From Candidatus Gastranaerophilales bacterium (GTDB taxonomy: Bacteria; Cyanobacteriota; Vampirovibrionia; Gastranaerophilales; Gastranaerophilaceae), in the NCBI GenBank assembly GCA_944324405.1, contig CALUWF010000001.1, positions 124,001-188,000 on the forward strand: 64,000 bases of DNA, read 5' to 3'. Numbering within the stretch: position 1 is the first letter of the stretch; each line of letters begins with the position of its first letter. Positions 51,215-59,807 of this stretch are shown one piece after another. The translations under genes were made by a program, and so were the position numbers. The notes beneath the pieces are model-generated. The model was not told the DNA's origin, did no database searches, and saw only the letters and a program-made list of their open reading frames with translations.

Positions 51215-52336
51215 TTAAATTATCTGCAATTCCGCTTGCAGGCTGCCTGACATCCTGAGCGCCTGCAAAATTGCAATTAAATCCGTAGGCGTTACCCCTA
51301 TTGAATTAAGTGCCGCAACAAGTTCGCCAAGGGTCGAATTTGCCTTCATTTCAACAAGGCTTCCTTCTTTCTTTTCAATATCAATCTGAGCATTTGTTAC
51401 GCCGACTGTTTGACCTTGCGAAAAGGGTGCGGGCTGCGATACATCGTTATACGCCTGAATTGTAACCGTTATGCCGCCATGGGCAACCGCTGCGGGCATA
51501 AGTCTTGCATCCGCGCCTATTACAACTGTTCCCGTTCTTTCGTTTATTATTACCTTGGCACGCTCTCTCGGGGCGCTTACGCGTATATTTTCAAGAATGG
51601 ATATAAAAGCAATTCGATCGGATAAATATCTTTGCGGTATCATAACTTTTACACTGCCGCCGTCAAGAGCGATTGCCTCAGATACATTTCTTGAGATAAT
51701 ATCTGCAATCTGAGCTGCCATGGTGTAATCTGCCTGATCTAAAATGAGCGTAAGAGAATTTTCATCTCCGATGGCGCTTATAATATCTCTTTCAACAATT
51801 GCACCGCCGGGGACTCTGCCTGTTGTTGTAATTGCCGTTCTTGAGCTTGAACCTGCCGCTTTTGCACTTGCTCCGCCAACGGAGAGCGGGCCTTGTGCAA
51901 CAGCTACAATCTCACCGTTTGGCGCTCTCAGCTGGGTTTGTACAAGCACGCCGCCTTCAAGGCTTTTGGCGTCCGCCATGGCGGATACTACAACATCAAC
52001 CCTGTCGCCGTTTTTTGCAAAGGGCGGAATAGTCGCCGTTACAATAACAGCGGCTGAGGCACCTTTTTGGATATAGTTTGACTGGTCAATAACCGTACCC
52101 AGATTTTGCAGTAAAAGTTGGTTTGTCATCTGAGTGTGACGGGAGTTATCACCCGTATTTTGCAGACCGACAACAAGCCCGTAGCCTACTACCTGGTTAT
52201 CTCTGACGCCTTTTATATGGGTTATGTCTTTAATTCTCACGCTTTGCGTGCTTATTGCGCTTGCACTGCCGCAGAAAGAAAGACAAAGCAGAAATATTAA
52301 AGCTGTTGAAAATAATTTTTTAAACAATTTTATCAT
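51215..52336 (-). CDS. flgI: Flagellar P-ring protein FlgI
   Basis: The 373-residue protein has a signal peptide (KKLFSTALIFLLCLSFCGSA) and the FlgI pattern: RIKDITHIKGVRDNQVVGYG, LVVGLQNTGDNSR, VSAMADAKSLEGGVLVQTQL and the C-terminal LVAALNSIGVTPTDLIAILQ. It forms the rod bushing in the peptidoglycan and implies a diderm envelope. Confidence 0.96.
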   Translation of the reverse strand: MIKLFKKLFSTALIFLLCLSFCGSASAISTQSVRIKDITHIKGVRDNQVVGYGLVVGLQNTGDNSRHTQMTNQLLLQNLGTVIDQSNYIQKGASAAVIVTATIPPFAKNGDRVDVVVSAMADAKSLEGGVLVQTQLRAPNGEIVAVAQGPLSVGGASAKAAGSSSRTAITTTGRVPGGAIVERDIISAIGDENSLTLILDQADYTMAAQIADIISRNVSEAIALDGGSVKVMIPQRYLSDRIAFISILENIRVSAPRERAKVIINERTGTVVIGADARLMPAAVAHGGITVTIQAYNDVSQPAPFSQGQTVGVTNAQIDIEKKEGSLVEMKANSTLGELVAALNSIGVTPTDLIAILQALRMSGSLQAELQII

Positions 52337-52341
52337 CCTTA

Positions 52342-52956
52342 CTAGAAAATATATCTCATGAAACGATACAGTATACCTTCGTTTTGACCTCTTGAAACAG
52401 TACCTGCTCCGCTCATTGCAAATTGCAGATTGGCAACCTGATTTGAGCTTATTTCGCCCTGTTGGTCAATCCATCTCGGGTCAACAATGCCGGATACCAG
52501 CAAGTCTACACGCTCATTAGCATTTACAAGGGTCTTTTTGCCCTGTACAAGGAGATTTCCGTTTGGCAGAAGCTGTATAACCTGTACTGCGACTCTGTCT
52601 TGAATACCAAGGCTCCTTTGGGTGTTTGTGCTGCCTGAAACGGAGATTGTTCCGCTTGTATTGTTAAGCGCACCCTTTAAACTCGTTTTAAATATTGTAT
52701 TTATCGCCCCTGTTAAATTTTCAAGAATGCTTGACGTTTTTTCCGTTTCATAAACACCCGAGTCCGTCAGGGTCGGCACTTCATCTATTACAATTGTTAC
52801 AAGGTCGCCGACATTCCTTGCACGCACCGAACTGTAGAGCGGTCTTGGCTCAATAAAGCTTGATTGCGTCGCATTTAGCGAAAAAAGGCTCTCTGCCTGT
52901 GCACAGGCACAAAACATGCTTATAAAACAAAATGTAACTGCTAACTTTTTTATCAT
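52342..52956 (-). CDS. flgH: Flagellar L-ring protein FlgH
   Basis: The 204-residue protein begins with a signal peptide (KKLAVTFCFISMFCACAQA). Family motifs include SSVRARNVGDLVTIVIDEVP and the C-terminal VDPRWIDQQGEISSNQVANL. FlgH is usually a lipoprotein; a CAC sequence near residue 17 could be the lipobox cysteine, or cleavage may be after AQA. It forms the outer-membrane ring, so the cell has an outer membrane. Confidence 0.93.
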   Translation of the reverse strand: MIKKLAVTFCFISMFCACAQAESLFSLNATQSSFIEPRPLYSSVRARNVGDLVTIVIDEVPTLTDSGVYETEKTSSILENLTGAINTIFKTSLKGALNNTSGTISVSGSTNTQRSLGIQDRVAVQVIQLLPNGNLLVQGKKTLVNANERVDLLVSGIVDPRWIDQQGEISSNQVANLQFAMSGAGTVSRGQNEGILYRFMRYIF

Positions 52957-52968
52957 CCTTTTATCCTT

Positions 52969-53688
52969 TTAAATTTTTACCGTTGCTTCGTTTTTGTTGC
53001 TTACAACAGCGCGGTAGACTTTGTTGTATTTTGAACTTTTAACTAAAATATTATCTCCGATACTGCCTTCTTTTAAAGCTTTTCCGTCTATTGTTATCCT
53101 TAAATTTCCCATTGATTCAAAAACTATGTTAATTGTCGAATCTTTAAGGACATCGGGTTTTGATTTTACATAGCTTTTCAATACGGGCGAGCCTTTCGGT
53201 ATATTCCTTGAAGCGACAAGCGCGCTTTTTGGATTTGTGTCTATTGTTTGCCCTATATATTCCCCGATTTGCGCTCTTTTTATTGCGGTGTTTGAGCGGC
53301 TTATGTTCTGTTCTCTTGTAATCGGATTAATTGCACACAAGACATCTTTATACACAAGGGTGTTTACACTTATCGGAAAAGACTTAACAAAAGTTTCGCC
53401 GTCATAAATGCTCACTCTTTTTAAATCTCTGCTCAAAAAACCGTTCGTGTTTGACTCTACTTTTATTGTTGTTTTATTTTTTGTCGTGATGTCCCCCTGC
53501 GGCATATTTAAAATTTTAACCTCAATTTCTCCGCCGCCAAGAGGCTCAATTTGTTTTTTGGTTAAAACTTTTATCTGCTCAATAATTTGCGCTTCAATTT
53601 CTTCCCTGCCAAGCGTCTGCGAAAATACGGGCGCACTCAGCGCAAGGAATAAAAAAAGTATTAAAATTTTAGAGCAAAAGTTTTTCAT
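52969..53688 (-). CDS. flgA: P-ring assembly chaperone FlgA
   Basis: The 239-residue protein has a signal peptide (SKILILFLFLALSAPVFS), a variable N-terminal half and the FlgA/SAF C-terminal domain: ALVASRNIPKGSPVLKSYVK, NIVFESMGNLRITIDGKALK and EGSIGDNILVKSSKYNKVYR. FlgA guides FlgI into the P-ring in the periplasm. It lies between flgG and flgH, 3 bases after flgG. Confidence 0.92.
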   Translation of the reverse strand: MKNFCSKILILFLFLALSAPVFSQTLGREEIEAQIIEQIKVLTKKQIEPLGGGEIEVKILNMPQGDITTKNKTTIKVESNTNGFLSRDLKRVSIYDGETFVKSFPISVNTLVYKDVLCAINPITREQNISRSNTAIKRAQIGEYIGQTIDTNPKSALVASRNIPKGSPVLKSYVKSKPDVLKDSTINIVFESMGNLRITIDGKALKEGSIGDNILVKSSKYNKVYRAVVSNKNEATVKI

Positions 53689-53691
53689 AAA

Positions 53692-54477
53692 TTATTGCAG
53701 ATTGTTTGTTACCTGTAGAATGTTTGAAGCTGATGTGATGATTTTTGAATTTGATTCAAATGCGCGCTCGGCCTTGATGAGCGCTATCATTTCTTCAACC
53801 GTTTGCACGTTTGAACCTTCAACGAAATACTGTTGAATTGTTCCGTAGCCGTCCTGACCTGCAATACCCGGAACAGGCACGCCCGAGGCGGGTGTTTCAA
53901 GGTAGAGATTGTGCCCGACGGCTGCAAGGCCGGAGTTGTTTTGAAATTTTACTATCTGAAGCTGTCCGACTTGTGTTTGTTCGGGCTGGGCGCCGACTTT
54001 AACGGACACCATGCCCTGCGGAGTTATGGTTATTTCTTTTGTATTTTGCGGGATTTGAATAGGAGGCATAAGCTGATAGCCGTCTGTTGTGGTTAAAGAA
54101 CCGTTTGCGTCCATTTTAAAAGAACCGTCACGGGTGTAGGCAATTGTACCGTCGTCAAGAGTTATTTGAAAAAAGCCGTCGCCTTCTATTGCCACATCAA
54201 GGTTTCTGCCTGTTGATTGCATAATGCCCGTTGTAAAAATTCTCGATGTTGCGGCAGTTTTGACACCAAGACCGATTTCAACGCCGACGGGCTGATAAGT
54301 TCCCTGCCCCATTTGAGCGCCCGAAGCTTTTTCAACCTGGTAAATTAAATCCTGAAATTCGGCACGAACTTTTTTGTATCCGTAAGTGTTGACGTTTGCC
54401 ATATTGTTGGCTATAACGTCAAGATTGGTTTGTTCTGCTATCATGCCTGTTGCGGCTGTGTGTAATGACCTTAGCAT
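53692..54477 (-). CDS. flgG: Flagellar distal rod protein FlgG
   Basis: The 261-residue rod protein starts with RSLHTAATGMIAEQTNLDVI and NNMANVNTYGYKKVRAEFQD and ends with EGSNVQTVEEMIALIKAERA and FESNSKIITSASNILQVTNN. It contains the FlgG middle-region motif GDGFFQITLDDGTIAYTRDG. Length matches E. coli FlgG at about 260. Confidence 0.96.
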   Translation of the reverse strand: MLRSLHTAATGMIAEQTNLDVIANNMANVNTYGYKKVRAEFQDLIYQVEKASGAQMGQGTYQPVGVEIGLGVKTAATSRIFTTGIMQSTGRNLDVAIEGDGFFQITLDDGTIAYTRDGSFKMDANGSLTTTDGYQLMPPIQIPQNTKEITITPQGMVSVKVGAQPEQTQVGQLQIVKFQNNSGLAAVGHNLYLETPASGVPVPGIAGQDGYGTIQQYFVEGSNVQTVEEMIALIKAERAFESNSKIITSASNILQVTNNLQ

Positions 54478-54493
54478 TTATTTAATTCTCCTC

Positions 54494-55372
54494 CTAGCGG
54501 TTTACCACACCGAGATTTATTGCTCTTGATACGGTATCGCCCTGTGTTCTTACTACTTTTGCCATTGCTTCATACGAGCGTGTGACGGTTATTGTATTTA
54601 TCATTTCATAGATTGTATTTGTATTTGAACCTTCAAGCATGCCCTGCTGCAGCCTTGCGGTTTGGTTACTTTGTCGCATGCCGGCGTCAATTCCTTCCTG
54701 CTGGACATATTTGCTCTCACCCAATTGGGCGCTTAAAAGTTCTTTATGGTCAAAATCAACAATTTGAATTTGTTGCAAAGTCCGCGCATTATTGGGGTTT
54801 GTAATTTGAATTACCCCGTTTTCCCCGATACTTATATCTTTTAGCGAGTCTATTCTGTTGTTTGGGTTATTGTTTGGATCTTCGGGATTAAGAACAATTC
54901 TTATTCTCCTGTTTTGAGTATCCATAACCCAGTCGCCTTCTTTTGTTACAAGATAGTAATCATCAGTCATCTGGAAATTTCCGGCGCGGGTGTAGTAATA
55001 ATTTGACTCGTCATAAGGGACATTATCGGGCACATTTTGGTGTCTTATCTTAAAAAATCCCTTGCCCTGAATGCCTATATCAAGCTTATTTCCCGTTGTA
55101 ATTAAGCCGCCCTGGGAAAAATCAATATAGGTTCTGTCCGCACCGTTTCCGAGGCTCAAGCTTCCGACCCTTATAAACTGTGTGTCTTTGGGATTATTTG
55201 TAACGGGCACCTGTTTTACTTCCACATCAGCCTGCATCAAGTCTTTAAATGTTATATTTGTTTTTTTAAAGCCTACGGTGTTTACGTTTGCAAGGTTGTT
55301 CGCGTTTACATCTTCTTGTTTTAAAAGCGACATCATACCTTTTGTCGCGGCTTCAAGACCCCTTGTAATCAT
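54494..55372 (-). CDS. flgF: Flagellar rod protein FlgF
   Basis: The 292-residue protein shares the FlgG/FlgF fold: ITRGLEAATKGMMSLLKQED, NANNLANVNTVGFKKTNITF, the middle motif GIQGKGFFKIR and the end SNTNTIYEMINTITVTRSYE. It precedes flgG as FlgF usually does; two tandem flgG-like genes would be another way to name them. Its start overlaps the transglycosylase stop by 4 bases. Confidence 0.88.
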   Translation of the reverse strand: MITRGLEAATKGMMSLLKQEDVNANNLANVNTVGFKKTNITFKDLMQADVEVKQVPVTNNPKDTQFIRVGSLSLGNGADRTYIDFSQGGLITTGNKLDIGIQGKGFFKIRHQNVPDNVPYDESNYYYTRAGNFQMTDDYYLVTKEGDWVMDTQNRRIRIVLNPEDPNNNPNNRIDSLKDISIGENGVIQITNPNNARTLQQIQIVDFDHKELLSAQLGESKYVQQEGIDAGMRQSNQTARLQQGMLEGSNTNTIYEMINTITVTRSYEAMAKVVRTQGDTVSRAINLGVVNR

Positions 55373-55986
55373 ATTCTGCCCCCTTTCATTGCTTCATAGG
55401 AGGCTAAAATATTTTTTACATAGTTTTGTGTTTCGCGATAAGGAGGAACATCGCCGTATTTTTGAACTGCTCCCGGCCCTGCATTATAGGCTGCAAGTGC
55501 GAGTTTGGGGTCATTGTTAAAGCGGTTTAACATGCTCTTTAAATATTTAACTCCACCCTCGATATTTTGCTCGGGATCATAGGCATTTGTAACGCCCAAG
55601 CCCTTTGCGGTGTTTGGCATAAGCTGCATTAAGCCCATAGCGCCGCATTTTGATGTGGCGTCAGGATTAAAGCCCGATTCTTGTTTTACTACGGCTTTTA
55701 TAAAATCGGGGTCAAGGTTATTTTTTTGGGCATATTTTTCAATCAGCCCTTCTATATTTTCTCTTGAATTTTTAAAAGAAGCTTTCTCAACAGGTATTGC
55801 ATCTTGGCTTTGGGGTTTATCCGCCGCGATTTTTTCATCGAGTATACTCTTAAATTCTTTTGCGGCAGAGCTTTTTTGCGCATTTGAGATGTTTTCATCC
55901 GGCCCCAAAATGCGGTTGATGCTGTTTTCAATCGTATTTAACCTTCTTAAGGTTAAATCAAGCCCTGTGATTAAGCCCTCACTCAT
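55369..55986 (-). CDS. Soluble lytic transglycosylase-like protein, flagellar operon 2 head
   Basis: The 205-residue protein has a 75-residue N-terminal part (SEGLITGLDLTLRRLNTIEN) and a C-terminal SLT domain with catalytic Glu103 in AVVKQESGFNPDATSKCGAM, followed by GLMQLMPNTAKGLGV, NIEGGVKYLKSML and LALAAYNAGPGAVQKYGDVP. It cuts peptidoglycan strands. No signal peptide is seen, so export through the flagellar rod apparatus is a possibility. It probably replaces the missing muramidase domain of FlgJ. Confidence 0.92.
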   Translation of the reverse strand: MSEGLITGLDLTLRRLNTIENSINRILGPDENISNAQKSSAAKEFKSILDEKIAADKPQSQDAIPVEKASFKNSRENIEGLIEKYAQKNNLDPDFIKAVVKQESGFNPDATSKCGAMGLMQLMPNTAKGLGVTNAYDPEQNIEGGVKYLKSMLNRFNNDPKLALAAYNAGPGAVQKYGDVPPYRETQNYVKNILASYEAMKGGRI

Positions 55987-56015
55987 TTTATATAAACCTA
56001 CCTCTTACCATTTTG

Positions 56016-56029
56016 GCGCAATTTTGCGC
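56016..56029. repeat. Inverted repeat in the leader of flagellar operon 2
   Basis: GCGCAA and TTGCGC are separated by two bases, between the promoter-like element and the transglycosylase start. It can form a short hairpin or be a regulator site. Confidence 0.5.
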
Positions 56030-56039
56030 TTACAATATA

Positions 56040-56073
56040 AATATACCCTCAGCTTATATATATTCTCATCAAT
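56040..56073 (-). promoter_or_regulatory. Promoter-like element of flagellar operon 2, shared with operon 1
   Basis: On the minus strand this reads ATTGATGA, 15 bases, then GAGGGTATATT, and ends about 53 bases before the first gene. Both blocks are identical to those upstream of flagellar operon 1. GGGTAT is the -10 type of group 3 sigma factors. Confidence 0.6.
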
Positions 56074-56131
56074 CAAATGATGGAAATTTTTTAAAAAAAT
56101 AAGCCTTTGGATTTAAATTTCAATACATGTT

Positions 56132-56155
56132 AAAAGACCGGCCTGTTGGCCGGTC
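56132..56155 (-). terminator. Terminator of the small unknown gene at 56163
   Basis: GACCGGCC (56136-56143) pairs perfectly with GGCCGGTC (56148-56155) around a 4-base loop; on the minus strand TTTTAA follows. Confidence 0.85.
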
Positions 56156-56162
56156 ATCAAAA

Positions 56163-56402
56163 CTATACAAAAACTTTTGATATAAAACAAACCGCATCCA
56201 TAAATGTTTCTTTTACAAAGTCTTTTGCCAGTTTGTTTAAAGGTTTTGAATCAATATGTTCAAAAGCCAAAGCTATCGGATCTCTTGTTCTCCTGAAAGA
56301 AGGTACGATATTTTTAGAATCCATTACATCCAATCTTGCTTTTAGTGCATTTATATCTTCAAAATATAAAACCTGTTCTTGCGTATCAAAAATTGTACTC
56401 AT
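56163..56402 (-). CDS. Small unknown protein with its own terminator
   Basis: The 79-residue protein (DTQEQVLYFEDINALKARLD, then DPIALAFEHIDSKPLNKLAK and DFVKETFMDAVCFISKVFV) has no recognised domain, signal or membrane helix. GAGGG lies 5 bases before the ATG and a strong hairpin lies just behind the stop, which together support a real gene. It sits upstream of flagellar operon 2 on the same strand but is separated from it by the terminator and the flagellar promoter-like element. Confidence 0.65.
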   Translation of the reverse strand: MSTIFDTQEQVLYFEDINALKARLDVMDSKNIVPSFRRTRDPIALAFEHIDSKPLNKLAKDFVKETFMDAVCFISKVFV

Positions 56403-56589
56403 TTTCCCTCTTAATCTCTCTTTAGTATATTGTACTTATATAAAAAATATATATCTTAAAAAATTGCCTTTTTTGTTAATATTATGTTAAAATTTCTTAA
56501 CAAAATCGGTATTAAACGTATCGGGCAGTAGCAAAAAATTTTCTTTTCATGTTTTATGTTTATAGTGTTGTGTTTAGACAGGGGAAAAA

Positions 56590-58041
56590 ATGAAAATAGG
56601 TTCAATTTCAAATGGATATCAGTCTGTAAATTTTGGCAGAAGCCTTAATAACACAGAATTGGAGGGAGCTTACAAAGCCGCACGGGACGCAAGGACAGCC
56701 ATGGGCTTGCAAAACGGAAACGGAGTTTTATTATTGCCATCGGAAAAACTCCCCGCGCAAAGCGAAAACACCGTAAATATAAAAGAACAAATAGTAAACT
56801 TTTTTGAAAAAGCTAAAAAGCTTCTCGGAATAAACGCGGTAGAACTTGAAGGCAGTGCGGATGAAGCCGTTAAGGCGCCTCTTGATGAGGCATTTAGCCA
56901 AACCGGACTTAAAAAAATCGTAAAATTTACCGCTCCCGCAGGCGATAAGGAAGCCCTTTTAAATGCGGTAGAAAATGCCGCACAAGATGCCGACGGTTTA
57001 AGGATAGTTAATCCGCAAAGCATTAGTGAAGACGACATTGAGGCAATTGAAAGCAAATTTAAGGAAATCAAAGGGGATAAATTTGACCCGCAAATGCTTA
57101 TGTACCAGCATGGCATGGAAGCATACGACTGGAACAGCGGCAAAATTGCGGGAAAATACAACGGAAGAACAATTATAAGCTCCTCTATGGATTTAAACGA
57201 TGACAGCGGAGTGCTTTGGGGTTCAAAAAGCTTTTTGACCGACAGAATGGGAGCAAAACAAGGCGGTTTTATCCACGGCTTAAGAATGGAAGGACAACCT
57301 GATTTAAACTCGCAAATGTATAATTCCGATCAAATACACAAAGGTTTAAGACTTTTAGAAACAGAACTCAAACTGCAAGATGATGACATTGAGCTTCCGG
57401 AAAGATTTGCGGCAGCAAAGCGCGCAGATGTCGCACTTTCGCAAAATTTCTACAAACATTTTGACGACATTGCTCCCGGAGCGGATATTAATATACAAAA
57501 TTTTGATACGATTTATCAACAGGCACTGCAAGAAGGCAAGGGGGATAATTACTTTGACTCTCTTGCAAAGGCAATGAAAGCATTGGGACTTGATGAAAGT
57601 GCGCCCGAAACGTATGAAACCGTTTGTAAATACAGAAATGCGCTTTTCTCCGCAGGTGCAATCGATGCGGATGAAGTGGCAAAACTGACACAAGAGCAGC
57701 TTGAACAGGCATATAAAGATATGTCAAACGTTGTTTTGCAAGGTACAACGGTAAAAGCGGAAAAACTTGAAGCGCAAAAAGAAGCCAAAAAGGCTATGGA
57801 AGCCCTTGCGGCAGAAATTGCAAAATTCGGCGAATACGACAAGACAAAAATGCAAGAAGCAAAAAATATGCAAAAAACAATGAATCCGCTTGATAAAACA
57901 AACTTTGACAGAATTTTAAATGCTGCAAGAAAACATAAAGTACCGATTATAGCAGCCGCAATTATAGCCGCCGCAGGGGCTGTCGGCTTCACAATGTACT
58001 CTTACGGCAAAGAAATCGCACAAAAACAGCCTCAGCGCTGA
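56590..58041 (+). CDS. Unknown protein with N-terminal F-G motif and C-terminal membrane anchor
   Basis: No named family is recognised. The 483-residue protein starts MKIGSISNGYQSVNFGRSLN, the clearest example here of the short start ending in F-G. The body is acidic and mainly helical; MYQHGMEAYDWNSGKIAGKY and GGFIHGLRMEGQPDLNSQMY suggest a folded domain in the middle. One membrane helix lies near the C-terminus (VPIIAAAIIAAAGAVGFTMY, about 452-471) followed by a short basic tail, so it may be tail-anchored. AGGGGAA lies 4 bases before the ATG. It abuts the convergent prepilin peptidase with no space. Confidence 0.7.
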   Translation: MKIGSISNGYQSVNFGRSLNNTELEGAYKAARDARTAMGLQNGNGVLLLPSEKLPAQSENTVNIKEQIVNFFEKAKKLLGINAVELEGSADEAVKAPLDEAFSQTGLKKIVKFTAPAGDKEALLNAVENAAQDADGLRIVNPQSISEDDIEAIESKFKEIKGDKFDPQMLMYQHGMEAYDWNSGKIAGKYNGRTIISSSMDLNDDSGVLWGSKSFLTDRMGAKQGGFIHGLRMEGQPDLNSQMYNSDQIHKGLRLLETELKLQDDDIELPERFAAAKRADVALSQNFYKHFDDIAPGADINIQNFDTIYQQALQEGKGDNYFDSLAKAMKALGLDESAPETYETVCKYRNALFSAGAIDADEVAKLTQEQLEQAYKDMSNVVLQGTTVKAEKLEAQKEAKKAMEALAAEIAKFGEYDKTKMQEAKNMQKTMNPLDKTNFDRILNAARKHKVPIIAAAIIAAAGAVGFTMYSYGKEIAQKQPQR

Positions 58042-58986
58042 TTATCCGATAAAAATACCGATAATTTGCTTTGAAAAAAATATTACAAGCAAGGCACTCA
58101 CAACCATTGCAGGCCCGAAGGGCATGTATGAAAGGCTTTCGCTTGTTTTATTTTTTAAATTTCTTAAAATTTCAAACAGACACAGCAATAAAATCGCGCA
58201 AATTGCCAAAAGGCAGGCAAAATAATATGTACTGTCAGGATTAACTAACTTTAATGAAACAATGCCCGCAACCGCGATAAAAATTGCTGAAGCGCCGGAA
58301 AAATTTTTCTTTTTTACATATTTTACAAATAACATCGGTATTGCAAAAAAAGCCTGGAGAATAAGGCTTAAAAAAGCGCACAGAATAAGCATTTTAAGAC
58401 CAAGAAGTGCACCCAGTCCAACTGCAATAAGGGTGTCGCCTTCGCCAAAAGCACGGGTTTTAATAAATAACGTGCCTAAATGTGCAAAAAGTTCAAAAAT
58501 CAAATATCCGGCAATAAGCCCCAAAATGCTCTCCAATATTGTAATTGAGCCAAGATGTAAAATATTATACAAAAGCCCCAGCGCTATTAAAATATAAGTG
58601 TGCACATCGAGCACAACCTGTTCTTTAAAATCCGTTATGCAAATGAGAATAAAAATTGATGAAATTGCGCACAGAAAAAGAGTCTTAAGGCTCAAGCCGA
58701 AGCTTAAAAACATTATAAGGTATAATATTGCATTTGCCGCCTCAACAATCGGATATTGCAAGGATATGGGCTTTTTGCAAAATTGACATTTGCCCAGCAA
58801 AAAAATATATGAAATAACGGGAATATTTGTATACCAGTTTAATTTTTTGCCGCATTTAGGGCACTTTGAAGGCGGAAATACAATGCTTTCTCCGGATAAA
58901 CCGCGAAGTGCAACAACATTTAAAAAACTCCCGATACAAAGCCCTGTCGCAAATACAAATATCGCAATAAGCGTATTAATGTCCAT
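58042..58986 (-). CDS. pilD: Type IV prepilin peptidase / N-methyltransferase
   Basis: The 314-residue membrane protein cleaves and methylates prepilins at the inner membrane. It has the N-terminal methyltransferase part with two CxxC pairs (PPSKCPKCGKKLNWYTNIPV, GKCQFCKKPISLQYPIVEAA) and the catalytic aspartates in ICITDFKEQVVLD and GEGDTLIAVGLGALLGLK. About eight membrane helices follow. The ATG at 58986 fits better than the GTG at 58998. It overlaps the sigma factor gene by 11 bases, which links type IV pili or pseudopili and this sigma factor in one transcript. Confidence 0.93.
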   Translation of the reverse strand: MDINTLIAIFVFATGLCIGSFLNVVALRGLSGESIVFPPSKCPKCGKKLNWYTNIPVISYIFLLGKCQFCKKPISLQYPIVEAANAILYLIMFLSFGLSLKTLFLCAISSIFILICITDFKEQVVLDVHTYILIALGLLYNILHLGSITILESILGLIAGYLIFELFAHLGTLFIKTRAFGEGDTLIAVGLGALLGLKMLILCAFLSLILQAFFAIPMLFVKYVKKKNFSGASAIFIAVAGIVSLKLVNPDSTYYFACLLAICAILLLCLFEILRNLKNKTSESLSYMPFGPAMVVSALLVIFFSKQIIGIFIG

Positions 58987-59794
58987 ATTTATTGACACCT
59001 TTTTTTGTAATTATATTGAAAAGTTTATCAAGAGCTTTTTTAAGCTTTCTTGAAACCTGCATCTGCGACATATTAACCCGCTGAGAGATTTCTCTTTGGT
59101 TTAGACCTTCAAAATAATTTAAAATTATAATCTGCTGTTCGTCATAGTCGAGTTTTTTAATTGCATCTTGCAATATAAGCCTGTTTTCAAAATCGTTTAC
59201 AAGGTCTTTCTGGTTTTCATCCACCAATAAATCGCCAAGTGTTGAATTTCCGCTGTCCTCCCCGCCCAATATCTGGTCAATCGAAATTGTAGTCGTTCTC
59301 CTGTCAAGCTCATATACCTCTTCTATTTTCCTTTCACTCATTTGCAGCGCCTGTGCGAGTTCTTTATCCGAAGGAGTTGCACCGAGTTTTTCTGTTAATT
59401 CTATAGTAATTTTATGCACCCTGTAAGAAAGTTCTTTAATTTCGCGAGGCGCGCGGATAATCGTACTTTTATCCCGTAAATAATGCCTGATTTCACCTGT
59501 TATAAGATATGTGGCATAGGTTCTGAAATTTGTACTTATTTCCGGCTTAAAAAGATCCACTGCTTTAATAAGCCCGACGGCGCCGACCTGGGTAATGTCT
59601 TCAATAGGGTCAGTCGAACGTCTTGCGAGAGAACGTGCGACTTTTTTTACAAGGGGCATATAGGCAAGGACTATAAGCTCACGAAGACGACGCTTTGTAG
59701 AGTCGTCCTGGGTTTGCTTATACTCTTTCAACCACTGTGCAACTCTGTTTTCCGGGTCTATTGAGTCGTTTGTATTTAAAAATTCCTGTGCCAT
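58976..59794 (-). CDS. sigF: Group 3 sigma factor, SigF/SigB-like
   Basis: The 272-residue sigma factor has region 2 (VLAYMPLVKKVARSLARRST, DITQVGAVGLIKAVDLFKPE, FRTYATYLITGEIRHYLRDK), region 3 (APREIKELSYRVHKITIELT, GATPSDKELAQALQMSERKI) and region 4 (LDYDEQQIIILNYFEGLNQR, EISQRVNMSQMQVSRKLKKA). It has no region 1.1 and looks closer to the SigB/SigF group, with cyanobacterial SigF, than to FliA. Such sigma factors use GGGTA-type -10 boxes, and two of these lie before the flagellar operons in this window. It is cotranscribed with metG and pilD. Confidence 0.9.
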   Translation of the reverse strand: MAQEFLNTNDSIDPENRVAQWLKEYKQTQDDSTKRRLRELIVLAYMPLVKKVARSLARRSTDPIEDITQVGAVGLIKAVDLFKPEISTNFRTYATYLITGEIRHYLRDKSTIIRAPREIKELSYRVHKITIELTEKLGATPSDKELAQALQMSERKIEEVYELDRRTTTISIDQILGGEDSGNSTLGDLLVDENQKDLVNDFENRLILQDAIKKLDYDEQQIIILNYFEGLNQREISQRVNMSQMQVSRKLKKALDKLFNIITKKGVNKYGH

Positions 59795-59807
59795 GTATGT
59801 TTTCCGT

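Noticed and set aside
58976-59794. Calling the sigma factor FliA
   Set aside because: Regions 3 and 4 look like the SigB/SigF group, and the promoters before the flagellar operons lack the FliA consensus (TAAA, GCCGATAA).
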